NCBI GenBank assembly: GCA_900074885.1
Contig: FJUW01000043.1
Location: 186,001-250,000 of the forward strand
Length of the DNA stretch: 64,000 bases
From: Rhynchosporium graminicola
Taxonomy: Eukaryota; Ascomycota; Leotiomycetes; Helotiales; Ploettnerulaceae
Reading direction: 5' to 3'
The notes beneath the pieces are model-generated. The model was not told the origin of the DNA. It worked only from the letters and a program-made list of their open reading frames with translations, and made no database searches. How positions within the stretch are numbered: position 1 is the stretch's first letter; each line of letters opens with the position of its first letter. The translations under genes and the position numbers were made by a program. Shown in pieces: positions 34,967-47,345 of this stretch.

Positions 34967-37790
34967 CTAATTCATCATCTCGTCTCCATCAGCGGTAGTG
35001 GCGGAATTTCCCTGCACTACTACTGGGACATCGTCTGTCTCCATACTCTCTGGCAAACCCTCAACTGAGGTTGGGTTTTCCTCGATGCTGGGAGCCATCT
35101 CATTGGCCGTTTGCACCTCTATGCCGATAGTCTCCGGCCGTGGTTCTCCATCAACAGGTGCTACTTGCATAACCTTGTCCTTTTCCTGGTCCGTCTCCCT
35201 AGCTTGCCCTAGAACGAAACTTTCCAACGCCTCGTATGCTGGCTCGGTTGAATCGTCGACTACAACCAAATCGTAGAAGCCTTGAATCTTTGACTGTTCG
35301 ACATCTTGCTTCGCATTTGCAAGCCTTTGCTTGAATTTATCTTCGGACTCTGAATCCTGCTTTTTCAACACAGCTTCGAGATCTTCTACATTTGCCGGGC
35401 CAATGAAGACGTAATGCGCATCGTAATCTTGATCTTTCAACTGTTGGATTCCCTAAAGAGATGATCAGCGACCTGTTTCGCTTGTATGTTAAAATTTCTT
35501 ACCTGGAGGTCCATCTCCAGAACCGGGACCTTTCCTTGGGCTATGATCCCCTCTACGGACTTCCGACTAGTACCATAATCATCACCATCATAAGTACTGT
35601 ACTGCAAGAACTGATCGCCATCACGCATGACATTGAAAGTCTCCTTGTCGACGAAGTAATATTGAACAGCGTTTGACTCACTTCCTCGAGGCGGCCGAGT
35701 CGTATAAGATACTTTGTTGCCCAAGGATTTCTCGTGTGTCGCAAAAAGCCTCGAGACGACCGTGCTTTGGGTAGGGCTGCTAATGCAGGATATGACAATT
35801 GGCCGTCGATGTTTAGGCGACTTGACCAGGGCCTGACCATCAGCTGCTTCGGTGTCGCCATTACTTAGATGTTCTTCACGCCTGACGTTATCCTGGAAGA
35901 GAATATCGATCTTATCGGACCGCTCGATTTTATCGAATACAGCCAGCTTCGTAGTGCTAGCAATGCGCTGGGCTCTCCAACTCTTGCTTGCTTTCGATTC
36001 GGTCGCCGCGTTCTTCGATTCTTCATCCATAGCCATTTCTATATCCATGTCGTCGAGTTCAATTTTGCTTTTAAAGCTCTTGACTGGAGGTAGTTTGTAT
36101 CTTGCCGGATCCTTCAATCGATCGAGTCCGCCCCGACTGTCAGTTTCGGAAAGAAACTTTAGGTCTAGGGATCCGATCGGATTGGGTCGTAGCTTTTTGT
36201 TGGTCGTAGATTTGCGAGCCGATGCCTTCGAAGCGGCGTATTCATCTGCTGTGATGGCTGGGTGTGCGATCGAGGGGCAATTTAAAATCTTCCATCGCAC
36301 CCAGTTCTTGTCGCGTGAGAGAACAGTCTCAACCATACGATAGAAATATGCGCCTTCGGAGCCTTGCCTCAGGTACTCGGCGATTGATTTCTTCATATCG
36401 ATCGCCCATTTAGTCTGAAATATCAGCACGTGGGTTAGATTAGGCTGTGCGAGGATAGTGAATTGTCCAGAATTTGATAGGGTTGCAACTTACATCCTCA
36501 TCGGTGAGAACCTGATCTAGGTACATAACCGATTTATTAGCGTTCTCTGGCAACTTCGACTTCGTTAACCTCTCCTTAGCCTTAGCACTGAGAGATAATA
36601 AAAAGTCCATAACAATGAGAACTTGTACGAGGATATGTCTCCGAAAAGAGATATCACTGATCTGAAATCGTGTCAGCAGATTCTCAATTGGACTCAATTG
36701 CTAGTCTATACCTCCAATTCAAACAAGTCTCTACTCGTCAGGTACTTCGGATTGAAAGCATTTGCCAAATCATCGTCCCCTTGCCCCCGCTTTCGCTTTG
36801 TACCCCTCTTTCCATCTTCGGGAACCTTAGTAGGACGACCTGTGCTTTCCACCGATTTGAACATGTGCATTGTCGCTTCCAGCCCCAGCTTGAATCCAGA
36901 AAATTGTGCGCTGTCAAAGAGCTTCCTCGGTTGGCTGAAGCTCTGCTGTAGTGCCCAGAAAATGGGGTATAGCTCATCCGCACTCATGGACTTCTCCGTC
37001 TTTGAGAATGTAACTCCCTTGGCCAAGCTGGACTGGTCCTCGTTCGGTTTCTTTGACGCGCCGTCCGAATCTTTCGCAGTGGGTTCTGTCTTCGTATCGA
37101 TTTCCATCTGTTCGGAGTTTGTCTCCGTTGATGGTACAGTGTCGAAAGTGGTCACATTCTCGACGTGAAACTCTCCACGCAGGTTCACAGAACTCTTGTC
37201 TCCTAAGGGAAAACTTTGAAACATGAAGATAAATACGCGCCCGCAGAACGCTGTGTCCTCAGCTCGAGAGAGTCGCCTGAGCAATTCATTGCAGCTTCTC
37301 AATATGACCAAGTTCTTTGAGGCAAAGTTTCTGGCGATAATCCTCTCTCTCCGTGATTCCAGGTAATCGAATATTTTGCGACAGCCAGCTACCGTTTGGC
37401 TCTCTAGTAGCTCCTCTACTAGCCAGAACATGACTGCTGGTTCGGTCTTGTCATCGTCAGAAAGGATCGATAAGATGTCAAAAAGATTCCACACGTTTAC
37501 GAACGACGGTGAGTCGATAGTAGTAGAGGCCTACGGAACGTCAATTGATGTTCCCTTATTCGACGCGGTTCGCTTCTCACCAGTATGTCGCTAAATGCTT
37601 CGCGGACAGCCGTCTCGACGGCGTGCTTCTTTGAGTCTGCAGAGACCGTGGCGGGGAAAATTGTATCGAACCGCCCCAGTAGTCCTGCCAGATCTGCCTT
37701 TGATAAAGGAGGCTCAACATTGCTTGTAGTTTTGATCTCCAGCGCCTTTTGCAGCGTCTCTTGTAAAAGCTTCCCAGCGTCATCGGCCAT
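34967..37790 (-). CDS. HPR1: THO complex subunit Hpr1/THOC1 fused to a guanylate-kinase-like domain
   Basis: Hpr1/THOC1 is the core THO subunit that couples transcription to mRNP assembly and prevents R-loops in the nucleus. Five exons, 37790-37581, 37530-36712, 36661-36494, 36414-35503 and 35452-34967, give 864 aa. THOC1 landmarks include DSPSFVNVWNLFDILS, FCGRVFIFMFQSFPLGDKS and KNWVRWKILNCPS. Exon 4 is one open frame that contains both the end of the THOC1 part and the start of a guanylate-kinase fold at about residue 601: RRPIVISCISSPTQST, SYTTRPPRGSES, YYFVDKETF, DDYGTSRKSV, EMDLQGIQQL. The kinase P-loop GPSGTGKST of yeast Guk1 is CISSPTQST here, lacking the key Gly and Lys, so ATP binding is unlikely. 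Several GMP-site residues remain. The tail is acidic. In-frame ATGs at 37811 and 37889 are alternative starts; 37790 (MADDAGKLLQETLQ) fits the family best. Confidence 0.93.
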
Positions 37791-38133
37791 TCGGATTGCG
37801 TGGTGGCCCATGGTCGCGCTCAAATCGATACTGACGGCTGCCAAGAATATGGAGGAGATGATCGCGCCGGCGCAGGAAGCCTTGAACACAAGTCTCGTTG
37901 GTTTTGTCGTGAGCGTGACCTTGCGCGCGACAGCTTCCCTTTTTCGCTGGTTGTCTTGAAGATATTCCAGACCACACTACTGACGATCGGATGGATACCC
38001 TGCTGCATTAGCGGCGGGAGCTTGATTCGAGATCACGTGCTCTTATCGACGCGTTTTTGGCGCATGAAGTTATATCGAAATCGTGAGTGTAAGAGTTGCG
38101 CGAGGCGACAAGCACTCGAAAACGTCCCTCGAT
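37791..38133. promoter_or_regulatory. Shared divergent promoter of HPR1 and Aquarius
   Basis: 343 bp separate the proposed starts of two oppositely transcribed nuclear mRNA-processing genes. If an upstream HPR1 start is used the gap falls to 245-322 bp. I see no named element; shared control is inferred from the layout. Confidence 0.5.
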
Positions 38134-41100
38134 ATGGCGCCGAGAACCAGAGTCTCAGGAGAAAGCCGAAAAGATGCAGAGCAAGGGAGCTCAATCGGGG
38201 GTAGTGGCGATCTTGAAAGCTCCTTCGTACAGCTTGCCCATGCGCATTGGTTGAAGCCGACGAAGAAGAAGACCTCGAAAGTCAAAGTCAAGCCGGACGT
38301 TTTGAAGAACGAGATATGGGATATTCTGGAGAAAGATGACTTTGCGTTCAAGTCGCTTTTGATCCTAGAAAACTTGCAGATTCTTGAGAGGTATGATAAT
38401 CTGTCGAACTATTTCTGTTGCTTTTGCTAAACTGAAAAGCTACCTATGGCCGGGCTATTCTGAGGACTCATCCAACTTCCACGTTATACTGATAGTTTTG
38501 ATCGCCAATGTTCGCACGAGGGAGCATTTGCCAACTTGGGGTAGGAAGAGAGTCTCTAATTGAAAGATGTATGTTGACCTATTACAGACATATTTGCCGA
38601 CAAACCATCCGAATTCTCAGCTCTCTTCCGCCGAATCCTTTCTATGACGCTGGACACCACATTGTCTGCGACAATTCGAACCCACCTCCTTTCCTTTATC
38701 ATCAGCTCCTTCCAATCCCTGGACAGTGGAATTGTTAGGAAAGAATGCGCCCCATTGGTTTCGATTTCGATATGGCACAACATCTCCAACGAAGCGAAGC
38801 GGGATAGGATACTGAACCAGACTGTTCAACTCAAGAAAGCATGGAGAGCAGCGGCAAAGCGCTTCGATGCAGCAGATAATGCAGCTAAGCCTAGACTGCG
38901 ATTTGAGAGGTCATGGCTGTTCGCGCTGGTCCTGGATTTCTTCAATCAACTTTACAATGAGAAGGGAAAAGCCGGTGAATCTTGTTCCATCATGATATAA
39001 TTGCTAAACTAACAAGATTGCAGAGAACGTGCGGTATTGCGAACGCTTCATCGAATTCCTTTCGGACCTCCAAAGCCAGTTACCAACTCGACGCTACGTC
39101 AATACACTCCTGAAAGATTTGAATACGCTCACTGCTATCAAGATGTCTCCGATGTTCAATGATGGAGAAAATGGCCTTTTGAGAGATCTATACGGACTTC
39201 TGAAGCATTACACATATTTCTCTATTGATGACCACACTGGAGTACAGCACAGCCGCACAGAAGCATATCAACGGCATTGTACTGTACTTGCCACACTGCA
39301 ACGAACCGCTCTGAAGAACTTCAAGGAAAAGTTGACAATCCTGGCTCTGTCCAACTATGGATCTATTGACAAGCGGTCGGAGCTTCAGGGCCATTTCGAG
39401 CCTCTGACTGATGACGAGATTGTCCATCTCTGCGATTTGCTTGACTTTCGCACCTCATATCCTGCCTCGAGTAAGATTGTGGCCGATAGAGTGTTCCTTA
39501 CAGAGGTTTTGTTAGCTGGCCATGAGAAACGAAAGACCTTCCAAGAGACTGCGCTCGATCTCAGCATCTTACCAACAGAGATAACACTCTTTGAGCCAGC
39601 TTTATTGAGAAATGATAGCTATAATGGCTCCCAACCTGTTGCAATACCCAAACTGAATCTTCAGTATTTGACGGTCGGAGACTTTTTGTGGAGATCTTTT
39701 ATCCTGCATCGCAGCGAATCGTTTTACGAGATCCGGAAGAATATCGAGGAAGTTATCACGAGACTTCACCCATCTTTGAACAGAGCTGGGCAGACAAGCT
39801 TCGATGGCTTCTCCAGGATGGCACTCCCGATCACAAAACCTTCGTGAGTATTTTACCCACTGTTTCAAGCCCTGCTAATTATTAGCAGTATTCTCGAGGT
39901 TGTACCCCCGCTTGTCGGTGACGATAAGCCCTCAGCTGTTCGGGCTGAAATATCACTGGATGTCAGTCGTCTAGCAGACAATGTGAGACGAGAATGGGAA
40001 TCTCTTCGCCCTGACGACGTCATTTTCCTATTAGCAATTCAAGCCACTGACAGCTCTAAAATGATCATGAATGGAGGAGACGTTCCATCAGATGCCCAAA
40101 AGCTGGGCTTGAAGTACGTCAGAGCCGCCGAAGTCATACAAGTACTCGACGACAAAGGACGCTCGTTACGGGACCAAAACAACCAAAATGGCCATGGGCG
40201 GCCTCGACTACGCAGGTTGCATGTCAAAATTGATACAGCAATGTACAAACATGACCAAGAGAGAGTTGCGAAAGGAAAACCAGATATCTACGAGAGCGTC
40301 AATGTCATCGTGCGTAGGAGAGGAAGAGAAAATAACTTCAAGCCAATCTTGGAATCGATCCAGAGTCTGACTTTATCCGATGTACCTCTTGCTTCCTGGC
40401 TGCACGAAGTGTTCCTTGGCTATGGAGATCCAGCCGGAGCTACATACACTCATCTTGCGAACCAACTCAAGAAGGTTGATTACCGAGATACCTTCTTGGA
40501 CTGGCAACATCTCATCGAGAGTCTACCTGGGAAGACGATAGAACCTAGTGATGATGTGAATGGTAGCTTCGGTCCTCCTTATGTGTTACAGATCGCTCCT
40601 AAGTCCGAGGCGCCGGCTCCAGCCAAGACTTCGAAAAAGCGTCGACGGGATGCCGAACCTGAACCACAGCTCCAGCCGCAATCCGTTGAAGTTTCAACCT
40701 ACAAGCCACCAAATACAGGACCGTATCCAACCGATGCCCCTAAGCTCAATCAGGTTCGCTTCACACCTACTCAGGTTGAGGCAATAGTCTCCGGGACACA
40801 ACCAGGATTGACAGTCATTGTTGGACCACCTGGCACCGGAAAGACTGATGTCGCCACTCAAATCATCAATAATATCTACCACAACTTCCCTGAGCAGCGG
40901 ACACTCTTGATTGCACACAGTAACCAAGCACTGAACCAGCTTTTCCAGAAGATCGTTGCTCTAGACATCGACGAGCGGCATTTACTTCGTCTAGGCCATG
41001 GTGAGGAAGAACTTGATACGCAGGCCAACTTTAGTAAACACGGAAGAGTAGAATCTTTCTTTGATAATCGAGATGGCTTCCTCCGAGAAGTGGATCGGCT

Positions 41101-42717
41101 CGCAGCAAACTTTGGAGCTCCTGGTGCTCACGGATCGTCTGCCGAGACTGCATTGTATTTCAATTCTGTCTATGTTCAACCAGCATGGACAAGATTTGAA
41201 GAGATCGCCAAGTCGCCAGATGTTACGTCGAACACAATTGTTGAAGCCTTTCCATTTCACTACTACTTTTCTAACGCCGCCCAACCTCTATTCCCTACTG
41301 ATGCGGACAAGGATACTGCTCTAGATATTGCAAACGGCTGTTACCACCATGTCAAAAGGATATTCGATGAACTAGCAGACCTTCGTCCCTTTGAGATTTT
41401 GAGAAGAGACCGTGACAAGGCTAACTATCTTCTCACAAACGAAGCTCGCATCATTGCAATGACATCAACCCATGCAGCTATGAGGCGGAGAGAGATAGCA
41501 GGTCTTGGATTCCATTATGACAACGTCATCATGGAAGAAGCTGCGCAAATCACAGAGATCGAGAATTTCCTGCCCTTAGCTTTGCAAAAGCCCAAAGATG
41601 GTCAGATGCCTTTACAGAGAGTCGTTCTATGCGGTGATCACTTTCAAAACTCGCCTATCATTCAGAATCTTGCTTTCAGGCAGTATGCAAATCTGGAACA
41701 GTCACTATTTTCTCGCCTTGTTCGATTAGGCGTACCAACGATCAATCTAGATCAGCAGGGCAGAGCCCGACCCTCGATAGCATCATTATACTCGTGGCGA
41801 TATGAGAAACTCGATAGTCTGCCTCTGACATCGACGACTCATGAATTTCAAGTAGCTAACGCAGGCTTCAAACACGACTACCAATTCATCCAAGTCCCTG
41901 ACTATAAAGGAAAGGGAGAATCGGAGCCTACACCTCACTTCATACAAAATCTGGGAGAAGCCGAATATGCAGTTGCTATCTATCAGTTCATGCGGCTCTT
42001 AGGATATTCTGCGTCTAAAATCAGCATCCTGGCCACATACGCTGGTCAGCGTGCACTGATTGCAGATGTGCTCGCTCACAGATGTGCCAATAATCCTCTT
42101 TTTGGCCTCCCAAAAATAGTCACAACGGTCGACAAGTACCAAGGAGAGCAAAATGACTGTAGGTAGCCAACTTGCTGTCTTTATGAAATGTATGCTAACA
42201 TGATCTAGATATCATTCTTTCTCTGACTCGAACATCCCGTGTTGGGTACCTGCGAGATGTTCGACGTCTTACTGTAGCACTTTCCCGCGCACGCCTAGGA
42301 CTATATGTTCTGGGCAGACGTGAGGTCTTTGAATCCTGCACCGAGCTTAAGCCGGCCTTCGATATTTTGCTGAAGCGATCAGATAAGCTGCAGCTTGTCG
42401 CAGGTGAATTGTGGCCAAGCCAGAGGATACTTAGGGATGAAGAGGGTTCTGCAGTCCCTGGCCAAACGGAGATGTCAGGCGTAGAGCACTTGGGGCAGTG
42501 GGTCTTTGATATGACGAACACAAAAGTGGAAGAGTTAAGAGCTCAGAGAGGTCTCCCTGCAGGGGCGCCACTTCTAGCAGTTGAGGCTGGGAGTGAAGTC
42601 GTGGGAGCAATCGATGAAGAAGACGGTTACGTGGATGAGGAGCTTGATGTTATTGAAGAAGACGTGGAGGAGGAAATAAAGGAAGGTTCGGAACCCGAGG
42701 CTGGGGACGACGAATGA
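38134..42717 (+). CDS. AQR: Intron-binding RNA helicase Aquarius (Cwf11/AQR)
   Basis: SF1-type helicase of the spliceosome that binds the intron upstream of the branch site. Six exons, 38134-38390, 38440-38540, 38588-38974, 39024-39843, 39889-42158 and 42209-42717, give 1447 aa. The N-terminal armadillo-like half shows ENVRYCERFIEFLSDLQSQL and PTRRYVNTLL, then PKLNLQYLTVGDFLWR. Helicase motifs: Walker A GPPGTGKTD near residue 833, HSNQALNQLFQKIV with DIDERHLLRLGHGEEEL, Walker B EEAAQ near 1070, GRARPS, TTVDKYQGEQND and ALSRARLGLYV near 1302. The usual Aquarius motif III, GDHHQLPP, reads GDHFQNSP here. The C-terminus is strongly acidic. Six exons join in phase and colinearity with human AQR holds along the whole length. 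Confidence 0.96.
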
Positions 42718-43146
42718 GCTACCTGTTCACATATGCGAAACAAAGTAACGTCTGTACTGTATAATATATGCTTGCAAAAAATGGATACCAAGTAAGATCG
42801 ATGTTTTTTATCTATCACTGAGCATATCCAAATATATTCATCATGAAAATTTATTTCCACTAAGGTGTAGGTCTTTAGCGTACTTCATCTGACCCTGACT
42901 GACCATGGAATAGTGACAACAACACAGCGGCAGTAACGACCTGTCCCAGCCCATTCCCCGCCCCATCCTGCATGTCCCTTTACTCTGTACCTGCACTAGT
43001 CATATCAGGAACACCGGTATCTTCTCGCCATCTTACGCCGCCAATCGGCGTCACTCTGTTACAAAAAATCACGTCAACTCTGCTCAATATCAGGGAAGCC
43101 GGACTTGGTTCACCTCTCACAACAGGAACCACAAAGACTCCATCCT
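42718..43146. other. Convergent intergenic region between AQR and the RBR pseudogene
   Basis: AQR 3' UTR on the left; on the right, eroded sequence downstream of the RBR remnant on the opposite strand. Nothing else seen. Confidence 0.5.
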
Positions 43147-44510
43147 TTAGGCAGAATAGCACCTCTCAGCCTTACACCGACAAGTCATGTGTAGACAGCC
43201 CTCTATCCTCTCTAAGATCTGGCTACATTCGGGGCACTGCCTCCATCCTCCTTTCTTTGCTAAAGCTTCGATTGCTTTGCCGGCTTTGTCTGACACCAGA
43301 ATGCTTCTTGCTTCCGCAAGTAACACATGTTTCGGCTGCACAGTAGGGTTGCTGGCAATCGGAACGTGGATCTGCTTCGGTGGGATGAATTTGTGGCAGC
43401 AGGATGAGGAGCAGTATCTCGGTTTCTTGGTCTTGAGTTCGATAACCATGAGGTCGTACTTCTCGATGAAGGAGCTGTATAACTGACGTGATACTTTGGA
43501 CGTCGGAAGAGAGGTTCGACAGCATCGAAACAAACTGCGAGATTTGTATGCTGATTTTTATGCCCCTAAAGTGTGAGCTGCTGAGAGGAAAGTTGAAGGA
43601 TCTTGCCAACACACATTTTATACAGTCACGGCTATATCGATGATTGCATGAAAGAACCGCCATATCATTCTCACGCCCACTCACCATATAGGAAACACAA
43701 TTGACTATCTCTGCCAGTCTCACTGTCCTTTCTTGCTCCCCTCTGTTTACGCTGTCTCTTGGCGATATTCTCGGCCTCCTTCCGCCTCTGCTTTTCGACT
43801 AGCTTTTGGGACCGATCTCTTCGTTCCGATTTACATGCTTCCTCTCTAGGATCTCCAGCTTCTGCTGTTCCTTTGCAACCCTGTCCAAGTCGGCCTGCTT
43901 TCTCGTCTCTCGCTCCTCCAACCTCATGGCCTCGATTTCTCTCGCTATGGCCGCCATCTTCCACTGCTGCTGAAGCCTCCGCACAGCTCCTTCATCGCTT
44001 TTGATTGCTTCGACTCTTTCTGCTTCTTCTCGCTCAAGAGTCTTTGCGTACTTCTCCTGTGCGCTTAGACGATACTCCTCCCTCTGTGCTTGTTGATCTG
44101 AGAGCCAATTTGCTTCAACAGCACCTTAATTCCGTCCTCTTTTCCCCTGTCTCTCCTTCTCCTGTTCCTCCTTCTTCTTACCTCAAAATCCTCTGCGTGT
44201 CTTTCAGCATCTCTATCGCATGACCTCTGCCGGGCTGCACTCCCCAAATCCATTTCGTCAGTATTATTGGAGATCGAAGAAATGAGCGACAGAGCTTGCA
44301 TCTTTGGGGATGTTTTTGTCCTACCATCGATAGGTTCTGACAAATAATCGTTCCCGAGGACGCTGAGAGCTGTCGAGACGTTTGGATGTAAGCCAATCGA
44401 TCTTGATAGTAGAAGAGAGGCTCGACGCTGCTCTGGCGAGCTTTCGCTAACTTCCTGAATGCTATCTCTCGGTCGTCTCCTTCTTCTCCGCCGGTGCTCT
44501 GACTATTGTA
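43147..44510 (-). pseudogene. RING-between-RING (RBR) ubiquitin ligase pseudogene
   Basis: On the minus strand a recognisable fungal RBR E3 ligase is spread over several frames. An N-terminal part contains KMQALSLISSISNNTDEMD. It is followed, in another frame, by a long coiled coil (MRLEERETRKQADLDRVAKE) that ends in a stop near 43799. A third frame holds the RING1 region with NCVSYM and AVLSCNHRYSRDC, where the expected Cys residues of CVSC and HRYC are Tyr and Ser. After the RING, VSRQLYSSFIEKYDLMVIEL and YCSSSCCHKFIPPKQI belong to the linker and IBR. The next piece, YCAAETCVTCGSKKHSG, sits in a different frame, and GWRQCPECSQILERIEGC returns to the earlier one. RING2 breaks off at CYSA before the last zinc ligands. 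At least four frame breaks and two lost ligands argue against a working enzyme. Confidence 0.85.
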
Positions 44511-46689
44511 GGACCTAAATCAGCCAAAATTTACCGGCTCGAAGAGAAATTACCAGAGAGTAGGGTTGCCCGTTTGACAGTAGGTATGGGTCCTCGACAC
44601 GACTTCTTGGAGGGACAATCGAGAAATAGATGGGGAGGAGTTCTGAGATCCCGAGATTCTATCAGGAATGACATCACATGCCCTTCCGGTAATGAGGCTC
44701 TAAAGCTGACAACTACGGGTTCAGCATTGCATTCATCATCGCTACAATCTCTAGAATGCCTATTCCATTCCCCAACTCCTTTGGCAATTTTACCGGTATA
44801 CTGTAAACACGTTTCCGTAACAGCAACGCGGAATTCATGCTTTCGTTGCAAGGAAACATCAGCCTGAGTCTCTGTACCCTTTACTTGGCGGTGTAGATTC
44901 GATTCACGCCGTTTTTCGGCATGGGAGAGGAATGAGAGGAAAAGGACACACCTGAGTGCTTCTTGGAGCACTATGGACAAATGAGACTCGGTTATCTCCA
45001 TTGATGAGATTGAGTTCTGGAGTCCAACAAGAAGTCAAAAACATTTCGGCAGAAGGCTGAATATATGAAGGAAGATGAGAGATGCTGGAAGACGTTGGGG
45101 TTGTACATCGTAGGAACGGAGTCTAATTGCTGCATGCATGTTGTCCATGAGCTCGTGAGACTTTGGCTGGGCCAATCTTTTGTGGAAAACCACCGGTTAG
45201 TCCATGCATGAAGCTTCGAGATTCCAGGCTTTCTGAATTGATTGGTGTACTATGGCACATGAGCGTTGGGGAGCCTTGTGCAGGAAGCTAAAAGTCGCAA
45301 GAGGCTCAGTTACAGAAGTCTATCAAGTTGTGTTTGGGAGCGCCTGTGTAGTGGAATATGTTTTGGCGGTTTTACAACTGTGGCTTGCTCTTGGCAGGAT
45401 GAGTGGTCGGATTTTGTTTCACGAGCCTTTGATTTTTGGTACATCGGCCATCAAGTGATATCGGGCTGATACGGCTCAGAGTAGAGCTACAGATGGTGCG
45501 CTTTGGGTCGGAATGATGGATATTATGATTACGAGAAATCAACGTAAAAAGGCCTGGGGAGCAGGGAAGATTGCTTCTACTCGGCAGGAGTCTTGCATAT
45601 CGGCAGTGTAGCAGCGGGGCCGACCAGATTCGACTTCATTTGTAGTGAAGGAAGGGGTCGTCAAAGGTATATGTGTTAGATAAACAGACCTAAATGTATG
45701 GAAGGATTCCAGGAACGTTTACTTGAGCAACGCTCAATTCAGCGATCGTTGAAAGTCTGAAGCATATACATAACTTTAGTCAAGTGACAAGTGCCTGTCG
45801 AACGACGATGCCGACTTTGCGTTAATTAGATCACATCCCCGCTTACTAACAACCCAGCTCCGCAGGATGAGTAGCCGGATTTTCCTAATCAGGTCAAACA
45901 ACCAAAGTGAGATTGTTGTATGCTTTGAAGCATGAATTTCAAGGGGAGGATGAAGAGGAGGAAAGAGGGCGAACATCACTTGGGCGTCACAAAAATTGTA
46001 AGTCATGAATTGTGAAGGTGTGAAAGGTTACTTGATTTCTTTAAAACAGACAGCGATATAGTACTGCACGCAGAATGACGATAACAAATATTCTCAAAAC
46101 AAATTTAGTGCCGCCGGAAGAATTGCTCAGATCCACCAACGTGCCGTGATTGCAGCTCGTATCATCACCTTCACCACTTATCTTACCTTCCACTCCTCAC
46201 CTACTAGAGGCGAGGGTTGGAAGTCGACAGTTGCCTGTCTACATTAAAAACTAACATCTTACAATCTTGGTTCAGTCGAAAATAATACAGGTGGAGAAGA
46301 TCCGTAGGTGAGGAGATTGTTGGCGATCGGAGATAATGTTCATATTCGGGAGATGATAATTCGCGTTCAAGAGAGGATTCGTTTTCAGGAGATGGTTCCC
46401 ATCCGGCAGTTGAACCGGAGTTGAGAGTAGGAGACCGGCTTCAAAGGGGTTATCTTGTCATTTTGCTCGAAGTCGAAGCTGGTGTTTATGTTCAGTGATG
46501 GCTGTATATTAGTCTTCCAGCTGTGCTTATCTTGGGTTAGGATTAGTAGAAGGGTTATACTTTCCTGCGGTATGCTGGTACTCCCATTTTCTTGGAGGTG
46601 AAACATAGCCAATCTGAAGCCCAGATAAGGCGAGTTGAAATGGTTCATGACTCTTGACCAAGGAAGGAATCTCCTTGGGAAATCCACTG
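44511..46689. other. Intergenic region with unassigned frames
   Basis: The longest frame is 156 codons on the minus strand at 44531-45001; it has an ordinary composition but no family resemblance. Two short similar stretches of the form AGGATGAGTGGTCGGATTTT occur near 45397 and 45863. Nothing else recognised before the repeat array. Confidence 0.4.
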
Positions 46690-47345
46690 TAATTAACCCA
46701 AATCTCTGCAGCGACATTGAACAGAGCTCTTGTATTTCGGCTGAGGCCCCAGATCAAGTCCTTGGCAGAGTCTCAAGATTCGGTAACGACACTGGATTGA
46801 GCTCCTGGTTTTTCGATAAGGGACCCTTTGATAACTCTCTAGTAATGTCTCTAAATTCGGTCGCGACACTATATTAAGCTCCTTGTGGTTCGGCCGGAAG
46901 ACCTCCGGTAAATATCTATTCATGTCTCGAACTGCGGTAGTGATATTGGATGTAGCTCCTAGTCGTCCGATAGGAGAGCCTTCGATAACATCTGTTAATA
47001 TCCCGAAGACAGGTGGTGATATCGAACTGAGCTCCTCATGGTTCGGTCGGAGGTGCTGCGATGACATTTTATTCATGATTCGAAAGTCAGTCGCGACATT
47101 GAGGTGAGATCCTTGTGGTTCTGCTGGAAGAAATTCGGTGACTCTCTTGTCACATCTCGAAAAGTGGTGGCAAGATTATGCCAAATCCTTTATGATTCGA
47201 CTGAAGGATTCCGGTAAACTCCGTAATGCTGTCCTGAGAATCGGTTGCGACATTGGATTTAGCTTCTTATAATCCGGTTGGAGGCGCGCCGGCGAACGTA
47301 TCTATTAATGTCCTGGAGTCTTTTCACAACATTGAACTAAGCTTT
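46690..47345 (-). repeat. Degenerate tandem array, unit about 76-78 bp
   Basis: A core like CGGTCGCGACATTGGATTGA on the plus strand recurs near 46711, 46786, 46862, 46938, 47013, 47092, 47167, 47245 and 47321, spacing 75-79 bp. Each copy is followed by AGCTCCTTGTGGTTCGG-like and ATTAATGTC-like stretches. Read on the minus strand a unit encodes about 26 residues of the form NVATESRDINRYLPEVFRPN. Stops and frame breaks interrupt it. It belongs with the 42-residue repeats at the end of the gene at 48196-49443, lacking about 49 bp of that unit. Confidence 0.85.

Noticed and set aside
44531..45001. Minus-strand frame of 156 codons next to the RBR pseudogene
   Set aside because: Ordinary composition, no family resemblance, no sensible splice partner; could be chance or decayed sequence.
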